Origin: Perca fluviatilis
Taxonomy: Eukaryota; Chordata; Actinopteri; Perciformes; Percidae
Reading direction: 5' to 3'
Length of the DNA: 64,000 nucleotides
Assembly (NCBI RefSeq): GCF_010015445.1
Contig: NC_053133.1
Span: 4,148,264 to 4,212,263 of the forward strand
The notes under the pieces are model-generated. The model saw only the letters and a list, made by a program, of their open reading frames with translations. It was not told the origin of the DNA and did not search any database. Of this stretch, positions 45,449-56,600 are shown piece after piece; the first letter of the stretch is position 1; each line of letters starts with the position of its first letter. The translations under genes were made by a program, and so were the position numbers.

Positions 45449-45670
45449 GTGTGTGTGTCTGTGTGTGTGTGTCTGTGTATGTGTCTGTGTGTCTCTGTGT
45501 GTGTGCTTGTGTGTGTGTGTATGTGTGTGTGTGAGTCGGTGTGTGTGCTTGTGTGTATGTGTGTGTGTGTGGATGTGTGTGTGCATGTGCGTGTGTGTAT
45601 GTGTGTGTGTGTGAGTGCGTGTGTGTATGTGTGTGTGTGTGTGTGTGTGTGCGTGTGCGTGTGTGTACGC
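45449..45670. repeat. Imperfect compound (GT)n microsatellite
   Basis: About 220 bp of GT repeats broken by CT, AT and GC dinucleotides. It produces many Cys-Val and Thr-His frames that are not genes. Confidence 0.97.
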
Positions 45671-45790
45671 GTTTTCCTTCCAAGGCCACAGCATTCCTCG
45701 TCGAAAGGCGCTGCTCCCCAGACAATTAGCCTTCAGTTTAGATGAATTTATCAATAAACTATCATTCATCAGATGGCTGCAGCCAAGCGG

Positions 45791-46208
45791 TAGGGCTGCA
45801 CGATATGAGGAAAATATGTGATATGCGATAACGTTGCTGGACATCGCGATAACGCTATTACTTGCGATACATACAGTAAACAGATGTTAAAGTTTTCTCA
45901 GTTCGTCTTTCAGTATTCTGATAAAATACAACAAACTGCTTGTTGGATTAAATCAAATGAAAGGAAATAATTTCCGACTTTCTTTTATTGAACAAATTGA
46001 ACGTTGAATTAATTATGGAAGGCAGCACAAAAAAAAAAAAAACGAAAGTTACATTTTAAAGTGCAGATTTCTGATAAAATTTTCTCGCAACTAACAAAAA
46101 AATCTCTGAGTGTCTTTGGCAATGTGTCGCAGCCTTTCACGATGTGTTTATTCTGCCGGTTGATATCACGATGATGATAAAAAAACAACGATATATTATG
46201 CAGCCCTA
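45791..46208. mobile_element. hAT-type MITE just downstream of neurod6
   Basis: The termini are TAGGGCTGCACGATATGAGG (left) and ATATTATGCAGCCCTA (right). The flanking 8-mers CCAAGCGG and CCATGTGG match at six of eight bases. Its right edge lies 78 bp past the neurod6 stop codon, so it is probably transcribed as part of the 3' UTR. Confidence 0.8.
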
Positions 46209-46285
46209 CCATGTGGCCCCCCAAAATATCAGCGGGATGATATTGGGGTTTCCAATTTAATCAACATCTCTATATACATAGTTCC

Positions 46286-47224
46286 TTAATAAGTGAAAGG
46301 CTTGTTCAGTTCCTCCTGCGCCTGGTAGAACTGTCCCCGCAGGCGGACGTCATATGGGCCCAGGTCTGCGGAGGAGCCCTGGCTGACGGAGCAGTAGCGG
46401 AGGCCATAGTGACAGCTCCGGTAGTCCACCGGTTCCTCCCGTTTCAGGGAGAAAATTCCGTCGAAGTTGACGGCTGGGTTGAGGGTCCCTGCATCCAGAG
46501 GGCTGGAGCCGTCCGGAGAGGGACTGTCATACAGAGACTCGTAGGGCCCGCAGAAGGAGCCCAGGGGTCTGGCACTGTCCGCCGAGCTGCAGCCCACTGC
46601 CTCGACCCCGTGGTGGTGGTGGTAGGCTGGGTAGAGGGGGAAGGACTCCCCGCCTGGCTCCGAGATGAAGCTGCGGGGGTTGAGCTGCAGACAGCTGGCC
46701 ACCAGGCTAGTGGTGGGCTGGGAGAGGCCCTTGCACAGAGTCTGGACGAACGTGAGCAGGTCCGGTCTCTTCCCGGTGTTTAGGATCTCGCTGAGGGCCC
46801 AGATGTAGTTCCTGGCCAGGCGCAGCGTCTCTATTTTGGACAGCTTCTGCGTCCTGGAGTGGCAGGGAACCACTTTCCTCAGGCGGTCCAGCGCGTTGTT
46901 CAGACTGTGCATACGGTTCCTTTCCCGCGCATTGGCCTCGATGCGCCGCAGCCGGACACGCTCCAGCCGGGCCTGACTCGCTTTCTTCGTATATGAACCC
47001 CTTCTTCTCTGACCACCGCCTTGTTCCTTTTCCTCTTCCTCCTCCTCCTCCTCCTCATCTCTGTCATCCCTCTCTCCGTTCTCTCTCCTGGACTCAAACG
47101 TGTCCTCCGGGGCTCTGCCAGGCTCTGGCTTAACTGATCTGACTAATTGGTTGGCGGCCCAGCCGGTCCGGAAGGGACTGCCGGTCTGGTTGGAGGGTGG
47201 CTCATCAAAAGGCAGAGTTAGCAT
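46286..47224 (-). CDS. neurod6: Neuronal differentiation factor 6 (NeuroD6), complete coding exon
   Basis: This 312-residue protein, nearest to human NEUROD6 (337 aa), starts MLTLPFDE as that family does. Residues 54-67 are acidic (poly-Glu) and 73-81 basic. The bHLH is at about 86-148 ([20 protein letters not shown], helix 1, loop with [10 protein letters not shown], helix 2 with [10 protein letters not shown]). The conserved NeuroD domain follows ([20 protein letters not shown], then CLQLNPRSF, later [15 protein letters not shown]). The protein dimerises with E proteins, binds E-boxes in the nucleus and drives differentiation of cortical and retinal neurons. The start is the ATG six bases after a splice acceptor, which matches the usual neurod layout of a non-coding first exon. 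An in-frame Met 36 codons upstream lies in the intron. Helix 1 departs from the norm (LNNALDRLR rather than LNDALDNLR). Whether it is the a or b teleost copy cannot be told here. Confidence 0.95.
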   Translation of the reverse strand: MLTLPFDEPPSNQTGSPFRTGWAANQLVRSVKPEPGRAPEDTFESRRENGERDDRDEEEEEEEEEKEQGGGQRRRGSYTKKASQARLERVRLRRIEANARERNRMHSLNNALDRLRKVVPCHSRTQKLSKIETLRLARNYIWALSEILNTGKRPDLLTFVQTLCKGLSQPTTSLVASCLQLNPRSFISEPGGESFPLYPAYHHHHGVEAVGCSSADSARPLGSFCGPYESLYDSPSPDGSSPLDAGTLNPAVNFDGIFSLKREEPVDYRSCHYGLRYCSVSQGSSADLGPYDVRLRGQFYQAQEELNKPFTY

Positions 47225-47260
47225 TTTCTCCTGCAGGATGTTTGGGGGGGGGGGGTCAGA
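47225..47260 (-). promoter_or_regulatory. neurod6 intron 1 splice acceptor and pyrimidine tract
   Basis: On the minus strand TTCTGAC (possible branch point), a run of 12 C, AAACATCCTGCAG and then GAGAAAATG form a plausible 3' splice site. The coding exon therefore has only six bases of 5' UTR. Confidence 0.75.
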
Positions 47261-47261
47261 A

Positions 47262-47330
47262 TTCTTTAAAAAGCCTTTATTGTCATTGCATATGAATACA
47301 ACAAAATTAGTTGTGACACTTAAGTGATGC
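47262..47330 (-). mobile_element. LINE 3' tail inside neurod6 intron 1
   Basis: On the minus strand, TTGTATTCATATGCAATGAC followed by AATAAAGGC is the usual 3' end of a fish LINE. It ends about 30 bp from the exon. Confidence 0.55.
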
Positions 47331-47409
47331 ATTCAAACATAAAAACATAAAAACACACAACACAAAAGGACATCCAGTGGGATGACAAATACATAAATAT
47401 TAACGTATT

Positions 47410-47788
47410 TCACCCTCTGAGGACAAAAGACGCAACCCGGCGAGTCAAAGCGATAATTGACAACACTCTATTAACACTCTCTATTTATTTGCTATTTTAT
47501 TCATATATTTCGCTACTTTTGTGAACCCAAGACTTTTGTCAACTCATTTCAAGCACCAAAACAAGTGAGTGTGGGTTTGTTTTCACAAGAGATTTGAGAA
47601 ATATTTCTGCTTTAGGGCCAAATTATCTCCTTACACATTGCTCTGGAACTATTTGGGGCGTCACTAGACTGAAAGCTGAGCTGCTGAACATTTTGATATG
47701 AAACACACGGGGATCAGGTTATATGCAAAAACCCTTAAAAGGAGAATTCAAGAAGATATCTATAAATGCCCTTAGACCTCAGAGGGTT
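47410..47788. mobile_element. MITE with CCTCTGAGG termini, copy 2
   Basis: It runs from CACCCTCTGAGGACAAAAGA to GACCTCAGAGGGTTGG and is a close relative of 4925-5255. It probably lies in neurod6 intron 1. Confidence 0.65.
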
Positions 47789-49190
47789 GGATGCCAAATG
47801 GCAGCAGTAAAAATTACTTGTTTTTTTGTCTATTTAGTGTGCCGACAGCTGTAAGAGAAAAAATTGTCTCTGATTCTGTGGAATGAATATAAGATAGGCT
47901 TAACAAAACGCTGTATGCCTGACAGAGAGCAGACATAAGATCAGATACAACTTTATTGATCCCCAACAGGAAATTTGACCTGTTACATACCTATTATTGT
48001 AATTATTGTAAAAAATAAATAATAGATAAGCTTGTTCCCACATGCATTTTCAGAAACAACCTACAGTACGTACCTTCAACTAAGTGGCGAATGATCCCCA
48101 TTATTCTTATCATTAGCTACATCGAAGTAGGAGTCAGAATGACGGGTCTACACTCTAAGAAATAAATCCGTAAAATAACAGAAAAAGTAATTAACAAAAA
48201 CGGAAGTTATGTGACACAGCAGATCACCTAAAATACAGAACATTTTGTTAGGCCTATGTATAAAATGCTCTCATACCAAGCTGCTCAGTTAGTAATCTTC
48301 CGAAAAAGCACCAAAAAGGTCAGAAAAGAAACGGCACAAATGTCATAAAAAGTGCCACAAAAGGTCTTAAAAAAGCGACAAAATCTTCGAGAAAAAAATA
48401 AATAAAAAAAAGGTAGAAAAAAATAAATGCCAACGTGGACTCTCTTTAATTTCCCAAACTCTCTGCGGTCAACTAAATTTGTCGGAGCAATAATTATACA
48501 ATTTGAACTGCGTAAAAGAAAAGAAAAATACAACTGTGAATCATGTTCTATTGACAATTTCTGTTAAAATATACAGACGTACAACTGTTAGTACACAGAT
48601 ATTTCTCAGGGTGTATATCTACATATCTAGGAGCATGCCTACAGTACATAACATAACAGAACATAACGTGATAACACTTGTTAAAAACAAGGCGACATAA
48701 AATTAAAAAAGACATGCAAAGGAAACCCCCAGGGGGGTCAGCATGTTGGGTTCCTTACAATTATTCAACAATACATAACGGGAAAAGACAAATACAAACA
48801 GACATATAGTCTGTGAAAACGGGACGGGAGAAAGGAATGATCAAATGAGGAGAGAAAAGAAAGTGTGAAGACCGACAAACAATGATTCTGGCACAAAACT
48901 GGGATAAATCATGAACCACGCGATGAGAGAACATAGAGTTGGAGAAAAAAAATACCATATAGCTATACGAACATAACAAGCCCACCTTCTTTTTAGCAGT
49001 ATCCTATTATTCTTCTTCAATTAGACAAGTCAACCTGAGGCAATAATCTGACAGACTGTGGTCCATTTTAATGTGAATCTCCTTCTGTCAGTGGACCGAT
49101 GAGCTTCTCACCCAGTTTTGGTGTTACATTCCAGAGAGCATCCAGACACTCAGACAGGCTTTCAGCAGCAAACATCGGCCCCTCCTCCTC
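47789..49190. other. Upstream of neurod6: intronic or intergenic DNA
   Basis: A LINE 3' tail on the minus strand (GGGGATCAATAAAGTTGTAT at about 47946-47965) is recognisable. 48300-48425 resembles the interior of the CCCTTGTGTTGTC MITEs (AAAAAGTGCCACAAAAGG). The non-coding first exon and promoter of neurod6 should lie to the right of 47237, but I could not place them. Confidence 0.4.
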
Positions 49191-49199
49191 ATCCTCCCT

Positions 49200-49480
49200 C
49201 CTTCCTCTCCTCTCCTGTCTCTCTTATGTCTCTCCTCTCCTCTTTAATGTCTCTCTCCTGTCTTTCCTCTCCTCTCTTCTGTCTCTCCTCTGTCTCTCTT
49301 CTTCTTCCAGCAGGAAAGACATTGATGCCATCTGCTGCTGACGACGTCAGCAGGCAGGTTAACTCTCCAGGCATGCTCTCTCTCTCTCTCTCTCTCTCTC
49401 TCGCTCTCTGGCTCGGTGTCTCTCGCCCTCTCTCTCTCCCTAGCTACTCATCTCTCTCTCTCTCCCTCCTTCCACATTTC
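49200..49480. repeat. CT-rich low-complexity region
   Basis: TCTCTCCTCTCC-like words and a pure CT run (49377-49402). The overlapping Ser/Leu-rich frames are not genes. Confidence 0.9.
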
Positions 49481-49748
49481 TTTCCCAGTGCTCCCAGTCT
49501 GGAGGGATTCAGTGCCAGTCTGCTCAGGGGGGACTGATTGGAGTTTCTAGATGGAAGTCTGAAGCAGTTGTCATGATGCAGCTCATAGTTTGACAAAAAT
49601 AATGGAGAGCACACCATAGAGACAGAGTGCATGACATCATACTCTGAAAGCCATGCCCACCGGGGGGACAACTCTCCGCTCTCCGTTGACTTGGATTGCG
49701 TGAAGGTTTCCTCCTCGTCAATTCCGTCTGCTAGCAAACAACAGAAAA

Positions 49749-49930
49749 ATGCCTAAAAGCTGCTGTGTGGTGATATTCACTACCAACAGGGTAAACATAA
49801 TCCCATAATTGCTGCCTGCCCGAAAAACTGAGCTTTTATGAAAACAAAAGTGGATATAGATGTGAGGAATCAGCAGAGAGAATGGAGAGACTGTGGGATC
49901 CTGACTCTAAAGCTAACATTATGTCCCACG
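49749..49930 (+). pseudogene. THAP-domain-like start, decayed
   Basis: ATGCCTAAAAGCTGCTGTGT begins a frame reading MPKSCCVVIFTTNRVNIIP and then a stop. This resembles the first residues of a THAP zinc finger (M-P-x-x-C...C-x-x-x-x-R), but the second Cys position is replaced. No downstream His/Cys motif is seen. It is probably a transposon-derived remnant. Confidence 0.35.
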
Positions 49931-50009
49931 TTACGTTTGCAGCAAGCATTTTGTTACCAAGTCAAACCATCCAAATGCATAGGCGTAATTTACAGCAGGG
50001 ATGGGGGTT

Positions 50010-50590
50010 ACACCTAGCCTCATGAGACCGTCCTGATCTCGGAAGCTCCAGTTTTCCACTCGCAGATCAGTCTGGCATCTTGAGATAGAAAAAATTTGGA
50101 GCCGTTCGCCAAACGACCGACCAATCAGCGTTGGTTTTGAGGCGGGTTTAGGTGTGACGCAACGAGAAGCGTCTATCACCAACATAGGTGGTGATAGACA
50201 GATGGTTTATCCAATCAGCTAACCAGTATTTTCAGACAGCGGTAGCCCTAATTCTGTTAGCCGCTCGCTAATGCTTTTTTCTCTTGGATCCTTCTTTTGG
50301 AATATGGACCGGGAACCTGAAATGGTGCCTTTTATTCATAAATTCTCGTGACACAAACGGCAAATATCCTTTACCGACATGTTGCTTGCTTGCTAAACTA
50401 ACGAGCTTTGCCTGCAGCAGCAAGGGTAGCCTGGTTTGTGGTTGTATTTTCGTTGATCTGATTGGTTGATTTGGCCCATCTATCACCAACATAGGTGGTG
50501 ATAGACAGATGGTTCATCCAATCAGCTAACCAGTATTTTCGCCCCTTCCCAAAAGTTCTCCAACGGTAAGTTCCCAGATGGATATGCCGA
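50010..50590. mobile_element. MITE cluster with CTATCACCAACATAGGTGGT repeats
   Basis: The block CACCAACATAGGTGGTGATA, then GACAGATGG and CCAATCAGCTAACCAGTATT, occurs twice (50173-50235 and 50481-50540). CATCAC/GTGATG-type palindromes flank it. No gene is present. Confidence 0.6.
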
Positions 50591-50959
50591 GCAAATGCGA
50601 GTCCGGTTAGGTTACCCCCGCAATAATCAAAACTGGCCAGTGCAACCCTCTCAAACATTAAATAACAATGACCTTTACATAAATGAAGACATGTGCACCA
50701 TGACTTGATGCAGAAAAAGCACAAATTCTTGCAGAAAGAATTCACCAGAATGGAGAAAATGAAGTGTTTGATATGCTACAAATTTCAAGTTTGCTCAAAA
50801 GTGGAGATCTGACCCCCAATGTTGAACCCAAAGTTACACCCTTGTCCAAATGTTAGTTTTAGAAGAACTATCCGTCTGTAAGTTAAGCTAACATGCAACG
50901 TTTTACATAGCCTATAACCTTGACGTTCCATTTCCAGGATTGCTCCGGTGCCGCCGGAA

Positions 50960-51345
50960 AATCTGCCGGATTTCACTCATTTCGGCTGGATATCCGTTGC
51001 CTTGGGCTTCCTTTGTGTTGGCGTTCTAAACTCCGGTGGATTTCTGCGGACTATAGTTAACTGCTCCTCAGATCTCTGCAGGGTAAATCCAGACAGCTAG
51101 CTAGACTATCTGTCCAGTCTGAGTTTTCTGTTGCACGACTGAAACTACTTTTGAACGTACACCAAAACAAGTTCCTTCCCGAGCCTATGTTGCAGCCCAT
51201 GACGATTCTGATTGGTTTAAAGAAATGCCAATAAACCAGAGCCTGTTTTCCTCCCATCTCCGAATGCTGTGTGGACTAGCCAGACTCTCCTTCAGCACTC
51301 TTTTGAGGAGGATCTGGCAAAGCGAGACTACGTTCGGACATAACG
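50960..51345. mobile_element. Dispersed fish MITE ending in GGCAAAGCGAGACTACG
   Basis: It includes TGGACTAGCCAGACTCTCCT, then GGATCTGGCAAAGCGAGACT near the right end. The inverted relative, starting TAGTCTCGCATTGCCAGACC, lies at 54470. The interior has CTCAGATCTCTGCAGGGTAA. No coding frame is supported. Confidence 0.5.
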
Positions 51346-52200
51346 TTAGTTTAGTGTCAGGATCCTAAACTCTTCCTAACTAAATCTTACAGCAATTTGT
51401 TAGGTTAAAAAAATTCATAAAAACAGAATGTTTCACAATAAAAGCTTCCAAGTGGTTTCAAGGGTATAATCCTGCTTTCCATGGTAGGGGTTAGATGTGA
51501 AGTATCTGCAGGGAAGTTATGATGATGGTAGCTTAACATTAGCAAAGAGCAGCATAGAGGCGTGATGTTTGAATCCCTTATTTTTTTACATCAGGGCTAA
51601 ATCTTGTTTTGCTGAACAATTTCTGTAAGGCTTGAGGCCACAGGCGATTTTAACCCCTTTCTAAATCTTGACCCTGGCACCCTTAAAAATTAATTGCAAA
51701 AAAAAAGTCTGTCTGAGTTCTCCTCTAGGAATATCTCAGCATCATGAAACTAAACCCAGAAATTAAAAACGCCGAAATTACTCAGAAAAACATTCAGAGC
51801 CATTTTCAGAAAATAGTGCTTGTCAGCCATTAGTCAAAATCACATAAATCTCTAATTTTCAAAAGTTATTGACACTGCATTTTGGAAATTTTTCCTTTTC
51901 CATAGATGAATACGACCTCTAATGCCCCCTTTGTAGTAATGGCCCTGTGGCTCAGCATTAAAGGAAGTTCTCTCAGAATTGTTGGTGTCTTTTTATTTAC
52001 ATAATTCAGCGTTTCCCCTACAAAGATGCTCCAAAATGATGTTAAAATGTCAGCACAGTAGAATAGCGTTTAAAAAAATGATGTTAAAAGGGTTCCAGGC
52101 ACCCCTAAAGCTCTGATCCTAGAATCGCCCCTGCATGAGGCCAATTTTGGAATTTTATTTGTAAATCCACTTTCCAGAAAACACCTCTGGATGGGTGTTA
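51346..52200. other. Intergenic DNA with a repeat end near 52107-52131
   Basis: ATCCTAGAATCGCCCCTGCA is the terminus of a CAGGGGCG-type element, related to 61135 and 4770. Otherwise nothing is recognised. Confidence 0.4.
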
Positions 52201-52299
52201 CTAATATAGAAACGCACCGATGACCAGCAAACAGCAGACACAGTGAACACAACCACTCCCAATGAGAACAGACGCATAGTTAACTTCCATGTCCTTTAT

Positions 52300-52670
52300 C
52301 CACATAACGCTTCGCATCCATTCAGACAGAGCTCCAGAACCCCCACTAACACTGACTCTCCCCCCCCCCCCCCCCCCCCCCACATCCCTAGTCAATACAC
52401 TTTGCACTAACCTCCACTAACCGTCATCCTGGACTTCCTGCCCATTGCGTATACTTTATATTCTTTGCAATCTTGCACTCAACCCATTCAGCCTTTTTTC
52501 TTATGTATGTATTTTTCTTATACTTTGCGTGTATACATTTGTTTATTTTATATTCATGTTTAATAAGTTTTTTTTTTGTTTGTTTATGTATGCACCTTTC
52601 ACCAAGGCAAGTTCTCATTTAAGTGTACTTATTGTTTCAACAAAACCTTTTCTGATTCTGATTCTGCTGT
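52300..52670 (+). mobile_element. LINE 3' UTR and tail
   Basis: CTTTGCAATCTTGCACTCAA and CACCAAGGCAAGTTCTCATT followed by CTGATTCTGATTCTG match the 3' region of fish LINEs. A 22-bp C run lies at 52360-52381. Confidence 0.6.
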
Positions 52671-52730
52671 GTGCACCCCGCCTCCCTGGATGCCTATCTT
52701 GGGTTTCTGGTTTTCTCTCTGGGTCTTTCC

Positions 52731-52734
<4 letters not shown>

Positions 52735-52802
<68 letters not shown>
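52735..52802. repeat. (CA)n microsatellite
   Basis: About 34 CA units. Confidence 0.97.
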
Positions 52803-52807
<5 letters not shown>

Positions 52808-53164
52808 TACACACAGGCACACCAACATCTAAACTCAAACTCCCTATCTCAAAGTAATTACTGCAGTAATTGCGGTAATGAATTCATTTCTCTGTAAATT
52901 AGTCATCTGGTGCTTTTTGGGACAATACATCGTCGTGCAGTAGATAGAACTTAAAGAGGAGTCACCATCCCATTCTGACATAACGAATTGAACACACACA
53001 TCCACATGCAGGCTAATCCCAAAATAGCAGGTGAAAAAAAGTACCGTTGACACTGCTCACAGCGTTTTTTAGCGGTTCACACAGACTGACTTCATTATCA
53101 CATTCACTGCTCTTAACAACAAAGCGATGGGAGGCCAGTCTGTAAATGAAGCTAGTGGAGTTCA

Positions 53165-54445
53165 CACCCTATTTTAGATTCCTCAAAGTAGCCACCCTTT
53201 GCTTTTTTGATAGCGCTGCAAACCCTTGGTGTTCTCTCAATGAGCTTCATGAGGTAGTCACCTGAAATGGTTTTCACTTCACAGGTGTGCCTTGTCAGGG
53301 TTAATTAGTGGAATTTTTTCCCTTATTAATGGGGTTGGGACCATCAGTTGTGTTGTGCAGAAGTCAGGTTGATACACAGCCGACAGCCCTATTGGACAAC
53401 TGTTAGAATTCATATTATGGCAAGAACCAATCAGCTAAGTAAAGAGAAACGAGTGGCCATCACTACTTTAACAAATGAAGGTCAGTCAGTCTGGAAAATT
53501 GCGAAAACTTTGAATGTGTCCCAAGTGCAGTCGCAAAAACCATCAAGCGCTACAACGAAACTGTAATGGAAGACCAAGAGTCACCTCTGCTTCTGAGGAT
53601 AAGTTCATCCGAGTCACCAGCCTCAGAAATCGCAAGTTAACAGCAGCTCAGATTAGAGACCAGATGAATGCCACACAGAGTTCTAGCAGCAGACACATCT
53701 CTGGAACAACTGTTAAGAGGAGACTGCACGAATCAGGCCTTCATGGTCAAATAGCTGCTAGGAAACCACCGCTACGGAGAGGCAACAAGCAGAAGAGATT
53801 TGTTTGGGCCAAGGAATGGACATTAGACCACTGGAAATCTGTGCTTTGGTCTGATGAGTCCAAATTTGAGATCTTTGGTTCCAACTGCCGTGTCTTTGTG
53901 CGACGCAGAAAAGGTGAACGGATGGACCAGCATGGCTACCACAGCATCCTGCAGTGACATGCCATCCCATCCGGTTTGCGTTTAGTTGGACCATCATTTA
54001 TTTTTCAACAGGTCAATGACACCAAACACACCTCCAGGCTGTGTAAGGGCTATTTGACCAAGAAGGAGAGTGATGGAGTGCTGCGCCAGATGACCTGGCC
54101 TCCACAGTCACCGGACCTGAACCCAATCGAGATGGTTTGGGGTGAGCTGGACCGCAGAGTGAAGGCAAAAGGGCCAACAAGTGCTAAGCATCTCTGGGAA
54201 CTCCTTCAAGACTGTTGGAAAACCATTTCAGGTGACTACCTCTTGAAGCTCATCAAGAGAATGCCAAGAGTGTGCAAAGCAGTAATCAGAGCAAAGGGTG
54301 ACTACTTTGAAGAAACTAGAATATAAGACATGTTTTCAATTATTTCACACTTTTTTGTTAAGTACATAATTCCACATGTGTTCATTCATAGTTCTGATGC
54401 CTTCAGTGAGAATCTACAATGTAAATAGTCATGAAAATAAACATC
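53165..54445 (+). mobile_element. Tc1/mariner element, truncated at both ends
   Basis: The left inverted repeat is preserved only from its inner part (TTTTAGATTCCTCAAAGTAG at about 53173) and the right inner part is CTACTTTGAAGAAACTAGA. The outer tips are missing on both sides. The 5' leader TCACCTGAAATGGTTTTCAC is typical of fish Tc1 elements. The element carries a dead transposase gene at 53417-54326. Confidence 0.88.
53417..54326 (+). pseudogene. Tc1 transposase, inactivated
   Basis: The N-terminal helix-turn-helix (MARTNQLSKEKRVAITTLTN, then SVWKIAKTLNVS) is followed by a frameshift at about 53520 and loss of a short linker. The next frame has RPRVTSASEDKFIRVTSLRN and WSDESKFEIFGSN, with the first catalytic Asp. 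Some 40 residues before MDQHGYHSILQ are deleted. An in-frame TGA follows that Gln, probably from CGA. The last part keeps ND-x-KHTS with the second Asp and SPDLNPIEMVWGELDRRVK with Glu in the third catalytic position. The catalytic residues survive but the frame does not, so it is not functional. Confidence 0.9.
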
Positions 54446-54469
54446 CCTATAAAGTAACTGCTTTGCATA

Positions 54470-54640
54470 GTCTCGCATTGCCAGACCTTACTCCATGGAA
54501 AAGGTAAAGGTCTCGCTACATCACACATACATTCTTGGATAGGAGAAAAAAAAACGCATTTCTAAACCAATCACAATCGCTCTTACCAGTGTATCTCCGT
54601 GTGTACTTTGTCCGCAGCAATCCCATCAATTGGCCCCAAA
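54470..54640. mobile_element. Dispersed repeat starting TAGTCTCGCATTGCCAGACC
   Basis: The start is a common fish repeat terminus and inversely resembles the end at 51320-51340. CCAATCACAATCGCTCTTAC is internal. Confidence 0.5.
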
Positions 54641-56044
54641 ACGTCCCAGTTAAAGAGGAAATGCCCTAAACATATTCTTTGTAAATGACTACAATTATTC
54701 CCCGAAAGAACCAAGCAGGCCTGCCTTGTTGCACGATACATTTTCTTTTTTTTGTTGCATTTTCAGCCCGTAGCTTGCTCGCTCAAAGTTTGTTTCTGTT
54801 TCCCGTAGGGAAGGGATTTTGAGAACAGCAACACACAGAGAGTGGGAGGTGAGGGACATCAAGGCTTTATCCTGCACATGTACTTCCTTTGATCCAGACA
54901 ACTCATTGCATAGTTTCAGCATTTACCTATTCCAGTATTATTTGTACTGCACACTCCTGCACTTCTTACATTGCAACACTAAATGGGACAAATGGACAAA
55001 ATAAATATGGGTTACTACGTTATGACACGCTAACACAACGACACAACGACACGTGGACTGGATCAAGCCGTGATTATTGGACAACCCGCTTTACCTCCTG
55101 AATCAGAGCTGCCTCCCCGCCCCCCACTTGTGCCATGCATATCCACATGCAGGTGACGCTTATATGAGATGTGCAGCAGGGAATCAACAGATGCTATTAT
55201 GATGGCGGATAATAGGCAGAGGAGAAACTGATCCTCTCATGCGTGAAGTGAAAGCGCTCGAGCAGATCATATCATAAAACTATTTCACATTGTAATATTT
55301 TTATTTGTAATCTTCTGCATGTGTGTGCTGCTGCACGTCCCTGTGTGTGTGTGTGTAACAAGCATAGTGTGTGCGCGTGCTATGCATGAGCCTAGGAGAA
55401 TTTTACTAGTGCGCTGTTAAAATAACAATGAAATGCTGCGCTATTGACTTTAGACCAAGTTTTTGTTGGCGCGATCACTTTCCGCTGCATTAAGATAGCA
55501 ATATGTCCAGAATGCACCTGAACACACCTCCCTGTAAGACCAGAATGCACCTGAACAGACCTCACTGTAAGACCAGCACGCCCATGGGCGCACAGATGGG
55601 CACAGGTGCATTTGCTATTTAAAACGCCGCGGGCGCTGGACGGGAAACTGACAACTGCGTCGGTCTTAAACTAGCAAATACACTTTGCGTTGGTCTTTCC
55701 GCTGCGCTGTGCCGGGTGCAAGATAGGACCCTCAGAGTTATCGTTTGCCTGTGTAAAAGTATGAGCCAGGGTGGAGTTAGGTGAGGTTATGTGGACCCCA
55801 GCTGAGGAACTCGTGCAATCATGTACCATCAAATCCCTGTTCCGAGGCCAACCTAATTGTCAACATTTTTACATCCCCCCTCTTGAACCCGGCCATCATA
55901 CAACGGGAGGCACAGTGTCAAGTATTGCTCTGGCTGGATTCCTGCTCTTTAGATTAAAATGCAATAACTGCTCAAACAGCACCAACCCCCACCATGTTGA
56001 AAATAATGAGTGTATAAAGAGCAATGCAATCACCTCTGAACACA

Positions 56045-56045
<1 letters not shown>
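54641..56045. other. Intergenic DNA, no gene recognised
   Basis: There is mixed unique and repeat-like sequence, including a direct duplication of GACCAGAATGCACCTGAACA (55518 region). A GC-rich patch with CpG lies near 55570-55690. The open frames are short and unsupported. Confidence 0.4.

Positions 56046-56048
<3 letters not shown>

Positions 56049-56102
<54 letters not shown>
56049..56102. repeat. (CA)n microsatellite
   Basis: About 27 CA units. Confidence 0.97.
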
Positions 56103-56107
<5 letters not shown>

Positions 56108-56159
56108 TATTCTTGTTATGTCTTTGCAAAGCACCTCTATTTTGAGTGCTGTATAAGTG

Positions 56160-56600
56160 AATGATAAGCGTTATAATTAAATCCTGCTCACTGAAACATC
56201 TCTCTCCATCTTCCAGGGGGATGATGATTCTTTGGTCTTATTAAAAGTCTTGTGTTCTAATAGAGCTGTTAAATGATCCATGTGACACTGAGGAGCTCGT
56301 TGGTGTGGCTTGCTGCCGCTTTTGGAGTGATGGCTGCTGAGAGGCCAGTCCGCGTGCGAGAAAAACTTGGAACAAAAAAAAAAATACATAATTGGTGGGG
56401 GGTGTAGGGGTCCTCGCCCAAGAGATTCCCTCCGCTTCCCCACCGCAGGAAGACTTCTTTGCCGAGGGAACATATGACAGCCCTGGGAGACAGACAACTT
56501 GGTCAGCAATCTCCCTGTGTCCGACCCCCCCGGCAGAGGGGACGTAGGCTCTGTGGGCAGGAGGACGAAGGCTGTTTTGTTTTTTGTATCCTAGCAACAG
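56160..56600. other. Unassigned region
   Basis: Overlapping minus-strand frames of 110 and 118 aa (56177-56597) have no recognised motif and no clear splice sites. I do not call a gene. Confidence 0.35.

Noticed and set aside
45275..45844. 189-aa Thr/His-rich frame and its sense counterparts
   Set aside because: These are translations of the compound (GT)n microsatellite.
46256..46261. ATTAAA on the minus strand as the neurod6 polyadenylation signal
   Set aside because: It would leave a 3' UTR of only about 30-50 bases, unusual for this gene family; the true signal is probably farther left.
46409..46783. 124-aa plus-strand frame opposite neurod6
   Set aside because: It is a shadow of the GC-rich neurod6 coding exon; no independent motif.
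47225..47332. 36-residue N-terminal extension of neurod6
   Set aside because: It crosses a splice acceptor, a poly-C tract and a LINE tail, so it is intronic.
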